Source: JBKHYG01 sp046565595 (GTDB taxonomy: Bacteria > Actinomycetota > AC-67). Taken from it: a stretch of 64,000 nucleotides of DNA. Below are positions 1 to 7,127 of this stretch, piece by piece (the stretch's first letter is position 1; the number at the start of each line of letters is the position of its first letter). The notes under the pieces are model-generated. The model made no database searches. It was not told the DNA's origin and worked only from the letters and a program-made list of their open reading frames with translations. The position numbers and the translations under genes were made by a program. The stretch lies in NCBI GenBank assembly GCA_046565595.1, contig JBKHYG010000121.1:1-64000 (forward strand), in the 5' to 3' direction.

Positions 1-1191
1 GAGTGTCGCGGCGATATCCAAGAGGGGATCGATTTCGCCGTCTACATGGCGGGCGAAGGCCGACGCTTCTTCGGTGTCACCACCAAGAGCGAGTTGGCCG
101 GCAAGTTCTCGATGACGGTGCGTCATCCGATCGGCGTCGCGGGGCTGATAACGCCGTGGAACTTCCCCATCGCCATACCGACCTGGAAGATCTTCCCCGC
201 GCTAGTTGCCGGTTGCACGATCGTCTTCAAGCCCGCCGAGGACACCCCGATCCTTGCCCGCAAGCTGGTCGAGATGTTCGACGAGGTTGGCCTGCCCCCG
301 GGCGTGCTGAACTTCGTCACCGGTTTCGGCGAAGAAGCCGGGCAGCCGATCGTCGAGCATCCGGATGTTCCGGTGATCTCGTTCACCGGCTCGCTCGAGG
401 TAGGTCGCAAGATCAACTCGATGGGCGCGGGCATGATGAAGCGTGTTTCGCTGGAACTCGGCAGCAAGAACATGTTGATCGTGATGCCCGACGCGGACCT
501 CGATCTGGCGGTGGAGGCCGGCGCATGGGGTGCGTTCGCAACCAGCGGACAGCGCTGCACAGCCACGAGCCGCATCGCCGTTCACGGTGCTGTGATCGGC
601 GAGTTCCGTGAGCGGTTCCTGCAGCGGGTCAAGACGATGAAGGTAGGCGCCGGCTATGACCCGAGCGTCGAGTTGGCGCCGGTCATCAACGCCAAACAGA
701 AGGAACGGATCCTCGACTACATAGAGATCGGCCAGAAGGAAGGCGCGAAGATCCTGACCGGCGGGCATGCTTTGGACGAGGGCGAGTATTCCAAGGGCAA
801 CTTCATCGCCCCGACCGTCTTCGACGGCATGACCCCGGACATGCGCATCGCTCAGGAAGAGATCTTCGGGCCGGTCACCGGGTTCATCGAGATCAGCGGC
901 ATCGAGGAAGCCATCTCGATCGCGAACGGCACCCAGTACGGGCTCAGTTGCGCGGTCTACACCCGCGACATAACCAACACCTTCAAGGCGATCGAACAAC
1001 TCGAGTTCGGCATCGTCTACATCAATGCGCCAACGATCGGCGCTGAGGTAGGACTGCCGTTCGGCGGCATGAAATCGACCGGCAACGGCCACCGCGAAGC
1101 AGGTCCGGTCGCCTTGGACGAGTTCACCGAATGGAAGAGCGTCAGCATCGACTTCTCGGGCAAGGTGCAGAAAGCCCAAGGCATCGACTGA
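1..1191 (+). CDS. NAD(P)-dependent aldehyde dehydrogenase (5' end cut by window)
   Basis: The frame is open from the first base, so the N-terminus lies outside the window and 396 residues are visible. The protein belongs to the aldehyde dehydrogenase superfamily, which oxidises an aldehyde to its acid with NAD(P)+. The cofactor-site stretch TPWNFPIAIPTWK is present. The general-base Glu sits in SLELGSKN (visible residue 152) and the catalytic Cys in SGQRCTA (visible residue 186). The usual LELGGK reads LELGSK here, a mild variation. The C-terminal PFGGMKSTGNGHRE and FTEWKSV are typical. The likely relatives are succinate-semialdehyde, ketoglutarate-semialdehyde or piperidine-carboxaldehyde-type dehydrogenases; the substrate cannot be read from sequence. 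The acuC-like gene follows 61 bp downstream on the same strand. Confidence 0.93.
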   Translation, partial: ECRGDIQEGIDFAVYMAGEGRRFFGVTTKSELAGKFSMTVRHPIGVAGLITPWNFPIAIPTWKIFPALVAGCTIVFKPAEDTPILARKLVEMFDEVGLPPGVLNFVTGFGEEAGQPIVEHPDVPVISFTGSLEVGRKINSMGAGMMKRVSLELGSKNMLIVMPDADLDLAVEAGAWGAFATSGQRCTATSRIAVHGAVIGEFRERFLQRVKTMKVGAGYDPSVELAPVINAKQKERILDYIEIGQKEGAKILTGGHALDEGEYSKGNFIAPTVFDGMTPDMRIAQEEIFGPVTGFIEISGIEEAISIANGTQYGLSCAVYTRDITNTFKAIEQLEFGIVYINAPTIGAEVGLPFGGMKSTGNGHREAGPVALDEFTEWKSVSIDFSGKVQKAQGID

Positions 1192-1252
1192 TCCTGGCTG
1201 CGGCGCCGAACTCGCCGAACGACCACATGAACACGCCCGGATCCATCCACTC

Positions 1253-2431
1253 ATGAGTGAGCGCATAGCCGCCATCTGGGGCCCTGCTTACGCAGAGGCC
1301 GCGCGCATCTACGACTTCGGTCCGCAGCATCCGCTGCGACCCGGCCGTGTGATCCTGGCAGCCGAACTTTCCCGCATCAACGGGTTGTTCGATCTGCCCG
1401 AGGTGTCGCTGGTGGAACCCCGCGTGGCGACCCGCCGAGAACTCGAACTGGTTCACCAGCCCTCCTACATAGATGCGATCATCAGGATCGGTGAGGGCCG
1501 CTGGGAGCCGTCGGACACGAGGTCTTGGGGGGTCGGCCCTGGCGACAATCCGCCGTTCGAAGGGATGCACGATGCGAGCGCGCTGGTCGCCGGCAGTGCC
1601 GTGCTGGCCGCCGACTCTTGTTGGACCGACGGCTTCGAACATGTCTGGTATCCGGCCGGCGGCCTGCATCATGCGATGCCGGCAAGGGCCAGCGGCTTCT
1701 GCATCTACGACGATCCGGCGATCGCGATCGCTCACCTCTTGGAACTAGGTGCCGAGAGGGTCGCTTACCTGGATGTCGATGTTCACCACGGAGACGGCGT
1801 CCAAGAGATCTTCTACAGCGACCCTCGGGTCCTGACCATCAGCCTCCACGAATCCGGGCGCTTCCTCTTCCCAGGCACCGGTTTCGTCGACGAGGTCGGC
1901 TCGGGTGATGCCGTTGGCACCAGCGTCAATGTGCCCCTGCCGCCATACACCGGCGACGACGCCTATCTGGCCGCCTTCGACCAGGTCGTCCCGCCGCTGG
2001 TCGAGGCCTTCAAGCCGAGCGTGTTGTTCACCCAACTCGGTTGTGACACCCATGTGACCGATCCGCTCGCTCACCTCCAGTTGACGACACATGCGTGGCG
2101 CAAGCTCGCGACGCGGATCCATCAGCTCGCGCATTCAGCGGCGCAGGGCCGCTGGATCGCCACCGGAGGAGGCGGCTATTCGGTCGCCGCGGTTCCGAGA
2201 GGCTGGGCGAACTACTTCGCCGAGATGTGCGGCGGTCGGGAACTCGCCGAAGAACTGTCTGAAGAGTGGCGCGAGATCGCCCGAGGATGGGGGCTCGAGA
2301 AGCCTCCCCGGATGCTGCATGACGAGGTCAACGAACCCGACCGATACATCCAGGAAGCCGCCGAAGAGGCGGAACGATCAGCCCGGAAGACGGCGGAACG
2401 CGTGTTCGGCTATCACGGTCTGAAGGCTTGA
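1253..2431 (+). CDS. Histone-deacetylase-family protein, AcuC-like
   Basis: This 392-residue protein belongs to the zinc-dependent arginase/deacetylase superfamily (class I/II HDAC, AcuC, acetylpolyamine amidohydrolase). The tandem His pair is in GGLHHAM (His139-His140). The metal site is the DVDVHHGDG block (Asp174, Asp176, His178) plus Asp265 in GCDTH. The late GGGGYS glycine loop is present. AcuC removes acetyl groups from lysines, for example on acetyl-CoA synthetase. In actinobacteria an acuC-like gene is often close to the phosphatase/HTH/bS22 group, and that is the case here, which supports the AcuC reading. A polyamine-deacetylase role cannot be excluded. The ATG is preceded only by a weak Shine-Dalgarno sequence. 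Confidence 0.88.
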   Translation: MSERIAAIWGPAYAEAARIYDFGPQHPLRPGRVILAAELSRINGLFDLPEVSLVEPRVATRRELELVHQPSYIDAIIRIGEGRWEPSDTRSWGVGPGDNPPFEGMHDASALVAGSAVLAADSCWTDGFEHVWYPAGGLHHAMPARASGFCIYDDPAIAIAHLLELGAERVAYLDVDVHHGDGVQEIFYSDPRVLTISLHESGRFLFPGTGFVDEVGSGDAVGTSVNVPLPPYTGDDAYLAAFDQVVPPLVEAFKPSVLFTQLGCDTHVTDPLAHLQLTTHAWRKLATRIHQLAHSAAQGRWIATGGGGYSVAAVPRGWANYFAEMCGGRELAEELSEEWREIARGWGLEKPPRMLHDEVNEPDRYIQEAAEEAERSARKTAERVFGYHGLKA

Positions 2432-2440
2432 AGGACCCGA

Positions 2441-2818
2441 TCAGTCGAGATCGCGATCACGGGGGAGGTTCGGCCGTTCCATGGTGATCATGAAGCCGCC
2501 GCTCTTCATGCGGCGACTCATGCCGATCGCGCGAGTGATGATCAGCGCGCCGATAGCGATCAGCGTGGTCGCTACGAGCGGGATACCTCGATCGTCGCCG
2601 TTCAGATCGTTCACGCCGAGCAGCACGAGCAGCAGCCCGTTGACCGACAGCAGGAAGCCCGCGCGACGGCCGACGCTTCGTCGTATCAGCGCTCCCGTGA
2701 GCAGGATCGCGCCCGCACCGATGCTCGCGATGCCCGGATCCTCGTCGATGATCAGCATCAACCCGATCCACACGAACAGCGCGCCCCACATGAGCGGCCC
2801 GATCCGCCAAGCGTCCAT
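2441..2818 (-). CDS. Small multi-pass membrane protein of unknown function
   Basis: This 125-residue protein has about four hydrophobic segments: residues 8-24, 30-45, 53-68 and 80-97. A cytoplasmic-looking, Arg/Asp-rich tail follows, ending in RDRDLD. The segments are short and separated by charged hairpins (RRSVGRR, NDLNGDDRG). I do not recognise a named family. It converges on the acuC-like gene with 9 bp between the two stops. It is divergent from the phosphatase gene, with about 36 bp between the starts, so the two promoters must be compact or overlapping. Hydrophobicity and codon use support a real gene. Confidence 0.7.
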   Translation of the reverse strand: MDAWRIGPLMWGALFVWIGLMLIIDEDPGIASIGAGAILLTGALIRRSVGRRAGFLLSVNGLLLVLLGVNDLNGDDRGIPLVATTLIAIGALIITRAIGMSRRMKSGGFMITMERPNLPRDRDLD

Positions 2819-2854
2819 GTGAGCATCATACGGAGCCGCCTAGACTCCCCGCGC

Positions 2855-3634
2855 ATGCCTCTTCCGGATCGAGAACCGCTGCGCGCGCACCTGATCTCCA
2901 GCGGCATCAGTGGCGATACCGCCACGCCCCGCTCGAACGCCGTGAGGCATGCGGAGGCTCTAGCCGCAGACGACGCTGACAAGCATCTGGGCATCGGTCG
3001 GCGCGGGCGTGACGCCAAGGGTGTGTTGAGAGCCGTGGCTGAACTCTGCGGTTGCTCCGACGACCTGACGGACCGAGATGGTCCCGGTGTGATCGACCCG
3101 GACCAGACCCTCGCCGGACTCGAGGCGATGGCCTTGCGGCTGAAGGTCGCAGGAACGAAGGGCGAGCGGGTGCTGTTCGCGACAGGACATCCCTCCGCGT
3201 TGACGCCCTGGTATGCGCGGATGGCCGCCGCGGTCGAAGGGCTCGGCGCGAGGATCATCGAGCCGCTAGAGGATGTGCGGCTCGACGCACCCGGGGGCAG
3301 CCGCCATTCCAGAGGTCCCAGGCTCATCCGTTACTTCGATCGGGTCGGTGTCCTCTGCGTCGGATGGGCGCTGGTTCACACCCACGAGTCGTGGCCCATG
3401 CAAGCGATGCTCGATGCCGAGACCCCTGATCTGGTCGTCTCCGATCATGGATTCGCCGGGGCCGCCGCGGCACGGGGCATCCAGACGATCGCGGTGACCG
3501 ATGTGAACGACCCCGCGATAGCGGTCGGATGGCAGGATGGGATGTTCGAAGCGGTCGTCCCGCTGGACGACAACCTGTCTCCCAGGGTCTACCAACCCTT
3601 GGCAGACGCGGTCGTCGCGGCCCTCACCGCCTGA
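2855..3634 (+). CDS. Phosphatase-family protein (actinobacterial, next to bS22)
   Basis: This 259-residue soluble protein resembles the conserved actinobacterial family annotated as phosphatase (Pfam 'Phosphatase' type). It has an N-terminal R-x-H-L segment with ISGDTATPRSN, a central LFATGHPSALTPWY block, and a C-terminal VSDHGFAGAAAARG followed by PLDDNLSPRVY. The conserved His/Asp-rich positions (ATGHP, VSDHG, DVNDPA) could be catalytic or metal binding, but this is inference. An in-frame ATG exists at 2819. The ATG at 2855 matches where the family normally begins and avoids touching the divergent start codon at 2818. The substrate is unknown. Confidence 0.72.
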   Translation: MPLPDREPLRAHLISSGISGDTATPRSNAVRHAEALAADDADKHLGIGRRGRDAKGVLRAVAELCGCSDDLTDRDGPGVIDPDQTLAGLEAMALRLKVAGTKGERVLFATGHPSALTPWYARMAAAVEGLGARIIEPLEDVRLDAPGGSRHSRGPRLIRYFDRVGVLCVGWALVHTHESWPMQAMLDAETPDLVVSDHGFAGAAAARGIQTIAVTDVNDPAIAVGWQDGMFEAVVPLDDNLSPRVYQPLADAVVAALTA

Positions 3635-3772
3635 TCTGCGCGAAGGTCTGTTCGGGGAGGTTCTGCCGTTACCCAAGGTCGCCCAGGCAGGATGCGGGGG
3701 CGCCCAGGACGAACCCTGAGTGCCAAGGGGTATCCTCCAGCGTTGCGGAGGAAGCCCACTGGGACTGGAGCG

Positions 3773-3985
3773 ATGCAAGTGGCAGATCGAGACGAGCTGT
3801 TCATGACGCCTACGGAGGCGGCCGACAGGCTGCGCGTCTCCAAGATGACCGTCTACCGGCTCATCCACGGAGGCCACCTACCGGCGGTACAGATCGGCAA
3901 GGCCTTCCGGATCCGGTCTGCGGATCTCGATACCTATCTAGAGTCCTGCACCGTCAGGGTCGATTCGGCCAACGGGGTCGTCTAG
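3773..3985 (+). CDS. Excisionase/MerR-type helix-turn-helix DNA-binding protein
   Basis: A small protein of 70 residues from the ATG at 3773, made almost entirely of an excisionase-family HTH. The segments MTPTEAADRLRVSKMTVYRLI, GGHLPAVQIG and FRIRSADLDTYL give the classic helix-turn-helix-wing pattern. A GGACTGGAG stretch lies just upstream. ATG 3803 is the alternative start and would give only the HTH core. It corresponds in family and position to mycobacterial Rv0500A, which precedes bS22 and the epimerase. Despite the family name there is no prophage here, so it is more likely a housekeeping regulator. Confidence 0.85.
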   Translation: MQVADRDELFMTPTEAADRLRVSKMTVYRLIHGGHLPAVQIGKAFRIRSADLDTYLESCTVRVDSANGVV

Positions 3986-4045
3986 AAGCCACGGCCCCGC
4001 CCGGGTATCCTGTGGGTACCGGATGACCTCTACAGCAGGAGACCC

Positions 4046-4144
4046 ATGGGTTCGTTGATCAAGAAGCGGCGCAAGAAGATGCGCAAGCACAAGCACAAGA
4101 AGTTGCTGAAGAAGACCCGCTGGCAGCGCCGTCAGCAGAAGTAG
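4046..4144 (+). CDS. Small ribosomal subunit protein bS22 (AURKAIP1/COX24-like)
   Basis: A 32-residue, extremely basic peptide beginning MGSLIKKRRKKMRK, with about half of its residues Lys or Arg, ending in RWQRRQQK. This is the signature of the actinobacterial bS22 protein found in the mycobacterial small ribosomal subunit (Rv0500B type, COX24/AURKAIP1 domain). It is too short for usual ORF finders. A purine-rich CAGCAGGAGA lies just before the ATG. The gene sits between the HTH protein and the epimerase as in mycobacteria, although here a SAM-hydrolase gene is inserted before the epimerase. A GC hairpin follows the stop. Confidence 0.9.
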   Translation: MGSLIKKRRKKMRKHKHKKLLKKTRWQRRQQK

Positions 4145-4165
4145 TCCCTTCGGCCGACACGCACG

Positions 4166-4190
4166 CGCCGCCTGGAAACGGGCGGCGTTT
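4166..4190 (+). terminator. Terminator-like hairpin after bS22
   Basis: The arms CGCCGCC (4166-4172) and GGCGGCG (4181-4187) are perfect complements around an 8-nt loop, followed by only three T residues. It lies 22 bp after the bS22 stop. It could end transcription or stabilise the small mRNA; the short T tract makes efficient intrinsic termination uncertain. Confidence 0.5.
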
Positions 4191-4213
4191 CGCGCACCTG
4201 GGGGTGTTCATCC

Positions 4214-5038
4214 TTGGCTCGCTCCTTCCGTTTCATCACCTTCCTGTCTGACTACGGGCTCCAAGATGAGTTCGTAGGTGTGTGTCGTGGCGTGATCAAG
4301 CGCTTCGCCCCACAGGTCGAGATCCTGGACCTGGCCCATGGGATCCCGCCCCAAGATGTCGTCGCAGGGTCCACCGTCCTGGCGCAGTCGGTCCCCTATC
4401 TACCTCCGGCGGTGCACCTGGCGGTCGTGGACCCGGGCGTCGGCACGCAGAGGCGAGCCGTGGTGCTGGGCACCGGGGACGGTCCGGTCCTCGTTGGACC
4501 CGACAACGGCTTGCTCACCCCGGCAGGTGATGCGCTCGGCGGCATCAGCCAGGCGTTCGCGATCACCAACCGAGACCTCTGGTTGGACAACCCGAGTCGC
4601 ACCTTCCACGGACGAGACATCTTCGCTCCGGTGTGCGCGCGGCTCGCGCTCGGGATGTCGCCCGAGGAGGTGGGGGAGCGCATCGACCCGGAGCAACTCG
4701 TTCGCATCGAACCCAAGCGAGCCGTGGTGGACGACGACCACCTACATGCCAAGGTCGTGCAGATCGACCACTTCGGCAACATGCAGCTGAATGTCATCAG
4801 GGCAGAGTTGCACGCGATCGGCATCCTCGACGGCGACCGGTGCGAGGTCCGGCTGAACGGCCGATCCTTCGATCCGGTCTACGGCAACGCCTTCAGCGAG
4901 GTTCGTCCCGGGGAACTCATCCTGCTCGAAGACTCCTATCGATGGATGACCCTGGCCGCCAACCAGGCGAACGCATCCGCGCTGCTGGAAGCCCGGCGCG
5001 GAGACAATGTCGTGCTCGCCCGATCCCATCAGGGCTAG
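4214..5038 (+). CDS. SAM hydroxide adenosyltransferase (DUF62 / SAM hydrolase family)
   Basis: This 274-residue protein belongs to the DUF62 family related to fluorinase and chlorinase. The non-halogenating members hydrolyse S-adenosylmethionine to adenosine and methionine using an activated water. Family marks are FLSDYG near the N-terminus (Asp13), HLAVVDPGVGT, VGPDNG, FHGRDIFAPV and the C-terminal-domain IDHFGNMQLN. The start is TTG at 4214; a TTG start followed by ARSFRFITF places the first beta strand correctly. It lies between bS22 and the epimerase on the same strand. The halogenase-specific loop was not identifiable by eye, so simple hydrolysis is the safer call. Confidence 0.85.
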   Translation: MARSFRFITFLSDYGLQDEFVGVCRGVIKRFAPQVEILDLAHGIPPQDVVAGSTVLAQSVPYLPPAVHLAVVDPGVGTQRRAVVLGTGDGPVLVGPDNGLLTPAGDALGGISQAFAITNRDLWLDNPSRTFHGRDIFAPVCARLALGMSPEEVGERIDPEQLVRIEPKRAVVDDDHLHAKVVQIDHFGNMQLNVIRAELHAIGILDGDRCEVRLNGRSFDPVYGNAFSEVRPGELILLEDSYRWMTLAANQANASALLEARRGDNVVLARSHQG

Positions 5039-5079
5039 ACCGTCACGCTCATGCTGGCCGCACTATCCTCAGACGATAG

Positions 5080-6129
5080 ATGGCCAGACGACGCGTCCTG
5101 ATCACCGGGGTCTCGAGATACCTGGGCGGAAAACTCGCTCAGAAGCTCGAGAGAGATGACGATGTCGAGGTGGTCGGCGTCGATCTCGAAGAGCCGGGCT
5201 TCGACCTGACCCGAACCGAGTTCATCCGGGCTGATATACGAAATCCGCTGATCGTCAAGGTCGTGCAAGCCACCGAGGTGGACACGGTCATCCATACCAG
5301 CGTCGTGGCCACCCCCGCCCGAGCCGGCGGTCGCGCGATGATGAAAGAGGTCAATGTCATCGGCGCCATGCAACTCTTCGGAGCTTGCCAGAAGGCAGAA
5401 CATGTGCGGCGCTTCGTCCTCAAATCGACGACGGCGGTCTACGGCGCGGACCCGAGCGAACCGAGCGTGTTCACCGAGGGGATGGTCCCGGTCGGCCATG
5501 CACGCACCGGGTACGCCAAGGACGCCTGGGAGGTCGAGAACTACGCTCGCAACTTCGGGCGTCGGCGTCCCGATGTTCAACTGACCGTTCTGCGCTTCGC
5601 GAACTTCATCGGACCCGAGATCGACACTCCGCTGACCCGATTCTTCAGGCTGCCGATCGTCCCCACAGCGCTCGGATACGACCCGCGCATCCAGTTCATA
5701 CACGAGCATGATGCGGTCGAGATCCTCTATCGAGCGGCGACGGGAGAGCGACCCGGGACCTTCAACGCTACAGGCGATGGCGTCTTGTACCTGTCTCAGG
5801 CCGTGAGGCTGGCCGGGAAGCTTGGGATCCCCATCGTTCATCCCTTGGCCACCATGGTGGGGACATTCGTGCGCCAGCTCGGTCTGGTCGATTTCTCCCC
5901 AGAGCAACTGGATTTCCTGCTCTTCGGTCGGGTGGCCGACAACAGGCGCCTCAAGGAGGCATTCGGATACACACCGAGGTATTCGACCGTAGAGGCCTTC
6001 AAGGACTTCGTCGCTCGAGCCCGGGTGGCTCGGATGTTCAGCGAGGAGCAGGCAGAGTCCTGGGAACGCAACCTGTTCGACATGTTCTCGCGGATCGCGT
6101 CTTCCGCAGGCTTGAAGGAGGCCCGATGA
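5080..6129 (+). CDS. NAD-dependent epimerase/dehydratase-like SDR (Rv0501 type)
   Basis: A 349-residue extended short-chain dehydrogenase with an N-terminal Rossmann fold (VLITGVSRYLGGKLA), an acidic VVGVDLEEP turn and the STTAVYG strand. The usual catalytic YxxxK is not intact: Tyr145 in GYAKDAWEVE is followed by Ala at position +4, with the Lys at +2. The ancestral epimerase chemistry may therefore be altered or lost. Its family and neighbours match mycobacterial Rv0501 (called galE2 by similarity). The stop overlaps the next start by 4 bp (ATGA), so it is translationally coupled to the acyltransferase. The shared operon suggests a lipid or cell-envelope role, but no substrate can be assigned. 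Confidence 0.82.
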   Translation: MARRRVLITGVSRYLGGKLAQKLERDDDVEVVGVDLEEPGFDLTRTEFIRADIRNPLIVKVVQATEVDTVIHTSVVATPARAGGRAMMKEVNVIGAMQLFGACQKAEHVRRFVLKSTTAVYGADPSEPSVFTEGMVPVGHARTGYAKDAWEVENYARNFGRRRPDVQLTVLRFANFIGPEIDTPLTRFFRLPIVPTALGYDPRIQFIHEHDAVEILYRAATGERPGTFNATGDGVLYLSQAVRLAGKLGIPIVHPLATMVGTFVRQLGLVDFSPEQLDFLLFGRVADNRRLKEAFGYTPRYSTVEAFKDFVARARVARMFSEEQAESWERNLFDMFSRIASSAGLKEAR

Positions 6130-7121
6130 GTGCTGCGGTCGCTCGTGCCGGCGGCTCCCCGACCCGATGCGCGGGCGTGACGGCGGGCGGTACCCGATGC
6201 CGTAACCGTGCCAGCGTGGAAGGCTTCTGTCACCTTCACGCCATCCCGGTCGAACGCACCGTCGAAGCACGAGAACCGGTGCCGTCCACCCCTTTCGAGG
6301 AGCAGATCAAGGATCTGCTCGGATTCCTGCGTCGGCGGCTCACCGGTGACTACTCGGTTGACGACATGGGCCTCGACGCTGAACTGACCGAGCGATTCAT
6401 CCTGCCGATGCTTCGGCTGCCTTACAGCAACTGGTGGCGCGTCGAGCAGCGCGGCATCGAGAACCTTCCGGCGCAGGGTCCCGCCCTGCTGGTCTCCAAC
6501 CATTCAGGCACTCTGCCCTGGGACGCGCTCATGTTGAAGGTCGGAGTGTTCGAGGCCTCGGAGCGCCATGTGCGGCTGCTCGCCGCGGATCTGGCGATGC
6601 GCTTGCCGTTCTCTGGAGAGATCGCACGCAAGACCGGGAATACCCTCGCCTGCCAGGAGGATTCCTATCGACTGCTTGATTCCGGAGAACTGGTCGGGGT
6701 CTTCCCAGAGGGATTCAAGGGTGTCGGCAAGAGGTTCCGCGAGCGCTACAAGTTGCAGCGGTTCGGGCGAGGCGGGTTCGTGGAGGTGGCCGTCAAGGCG
6801 AAGGTGCCGATCATCCCGGTCAGCATCGTCGGAGCCGAAGAGATCTATCCCATCGTCGGGGACATCAAGCCCCTCGCTCGGCTGTTCGGCTTCCCGTACT
6901 TCCCCGTGACGCCCTTCTTCCCGGCCCTGGGGCCGCTGGGCATGATCCCGCTGCCGAGCAAGTGGATGATCACCTATGGCGAACCGATCCCGACCGATCA
7001 GGTATCTGAGGCGGACGCAGCCGACCCGATGTTCGTCTTCAACCTCACCGACGAGGTTTGCGAGACGATCCAGCAGATGCTCTACAAGACGCTCATGACG
7101 CGGCGCAGCGTCTTCGTCTGA
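6126..7121 (+). CDS. 1-acyl-glycerol-3-phosphate-type acyltransferase with N-terminal Cys/His motif
   Basis: A 331-residue PlsC-superfamily acyltransferase. The catalytic block is NHSGTLPWD (His126, Asp133); the spacing is longer than canonical HX4D, as in the Rv0502-like branch. The second motif is GVFPEGFKG, and later segments are VPIIPVSIVG and KWMITYGEPI. Residues 14-38 form a separate module with Cys15, Cys25, Cys35 and His38 (pattern C-x9-C-x9-C-x2-H), resembling small zinc-binding RCxGxTxxGxRC...FCHLH motifs. A linker of about 30 residues joins it to the catalytic domain. The protein probably acylates a lysophospholipid or envelope lipid at the membrane. It is coupled to the epimerase gene. 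Confidence 0.85.
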   Translation: MSAAVARAGGSPTRCAGVTAGGTRCRNRASVEGFCHLHAIPVERTVEAREPVPSTPFEEQIKDLLGFLRRRLTGDYSVDDMGLDAELTERFILPMLRLPYSNWWRVEQRGIENLPAQGPALLVSNHSGTLPWDALMLKVGVFEASERHVRLLAADLAMRLPFSGEIARKTGNTLACQEDSYRLLDSGELVGVFPEGFKGVGKRFRERYKLQRFGRGGFVEVAVKAKVPIIPVSIVGAEEIYPIVGDIKPLARLFGFPYFPVTPFFPALGPLGMIPLPSKWMITYGEPIPTDQVSEADAADPMFVFNLTDEVCETIQQMLYKTLMTRRSVFV

Positions 7122-7127
7122 GGTCTG

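Noticed and set aside
3773..3985. Excisionase-like protein as a sign of a prophage or integrative element
   Set aside because: There is no integrase, attachment-site repeat or phage gene around it, and it sits in a conserved housekeeping neighbourhood.
5035..6270. 411-residue minus-strand ORF opposite the epimerase gene
   Set aside because: It is antisense to a clear SDR protein, has no recognisable domain and a composition typical of GC-rich shadow frames.
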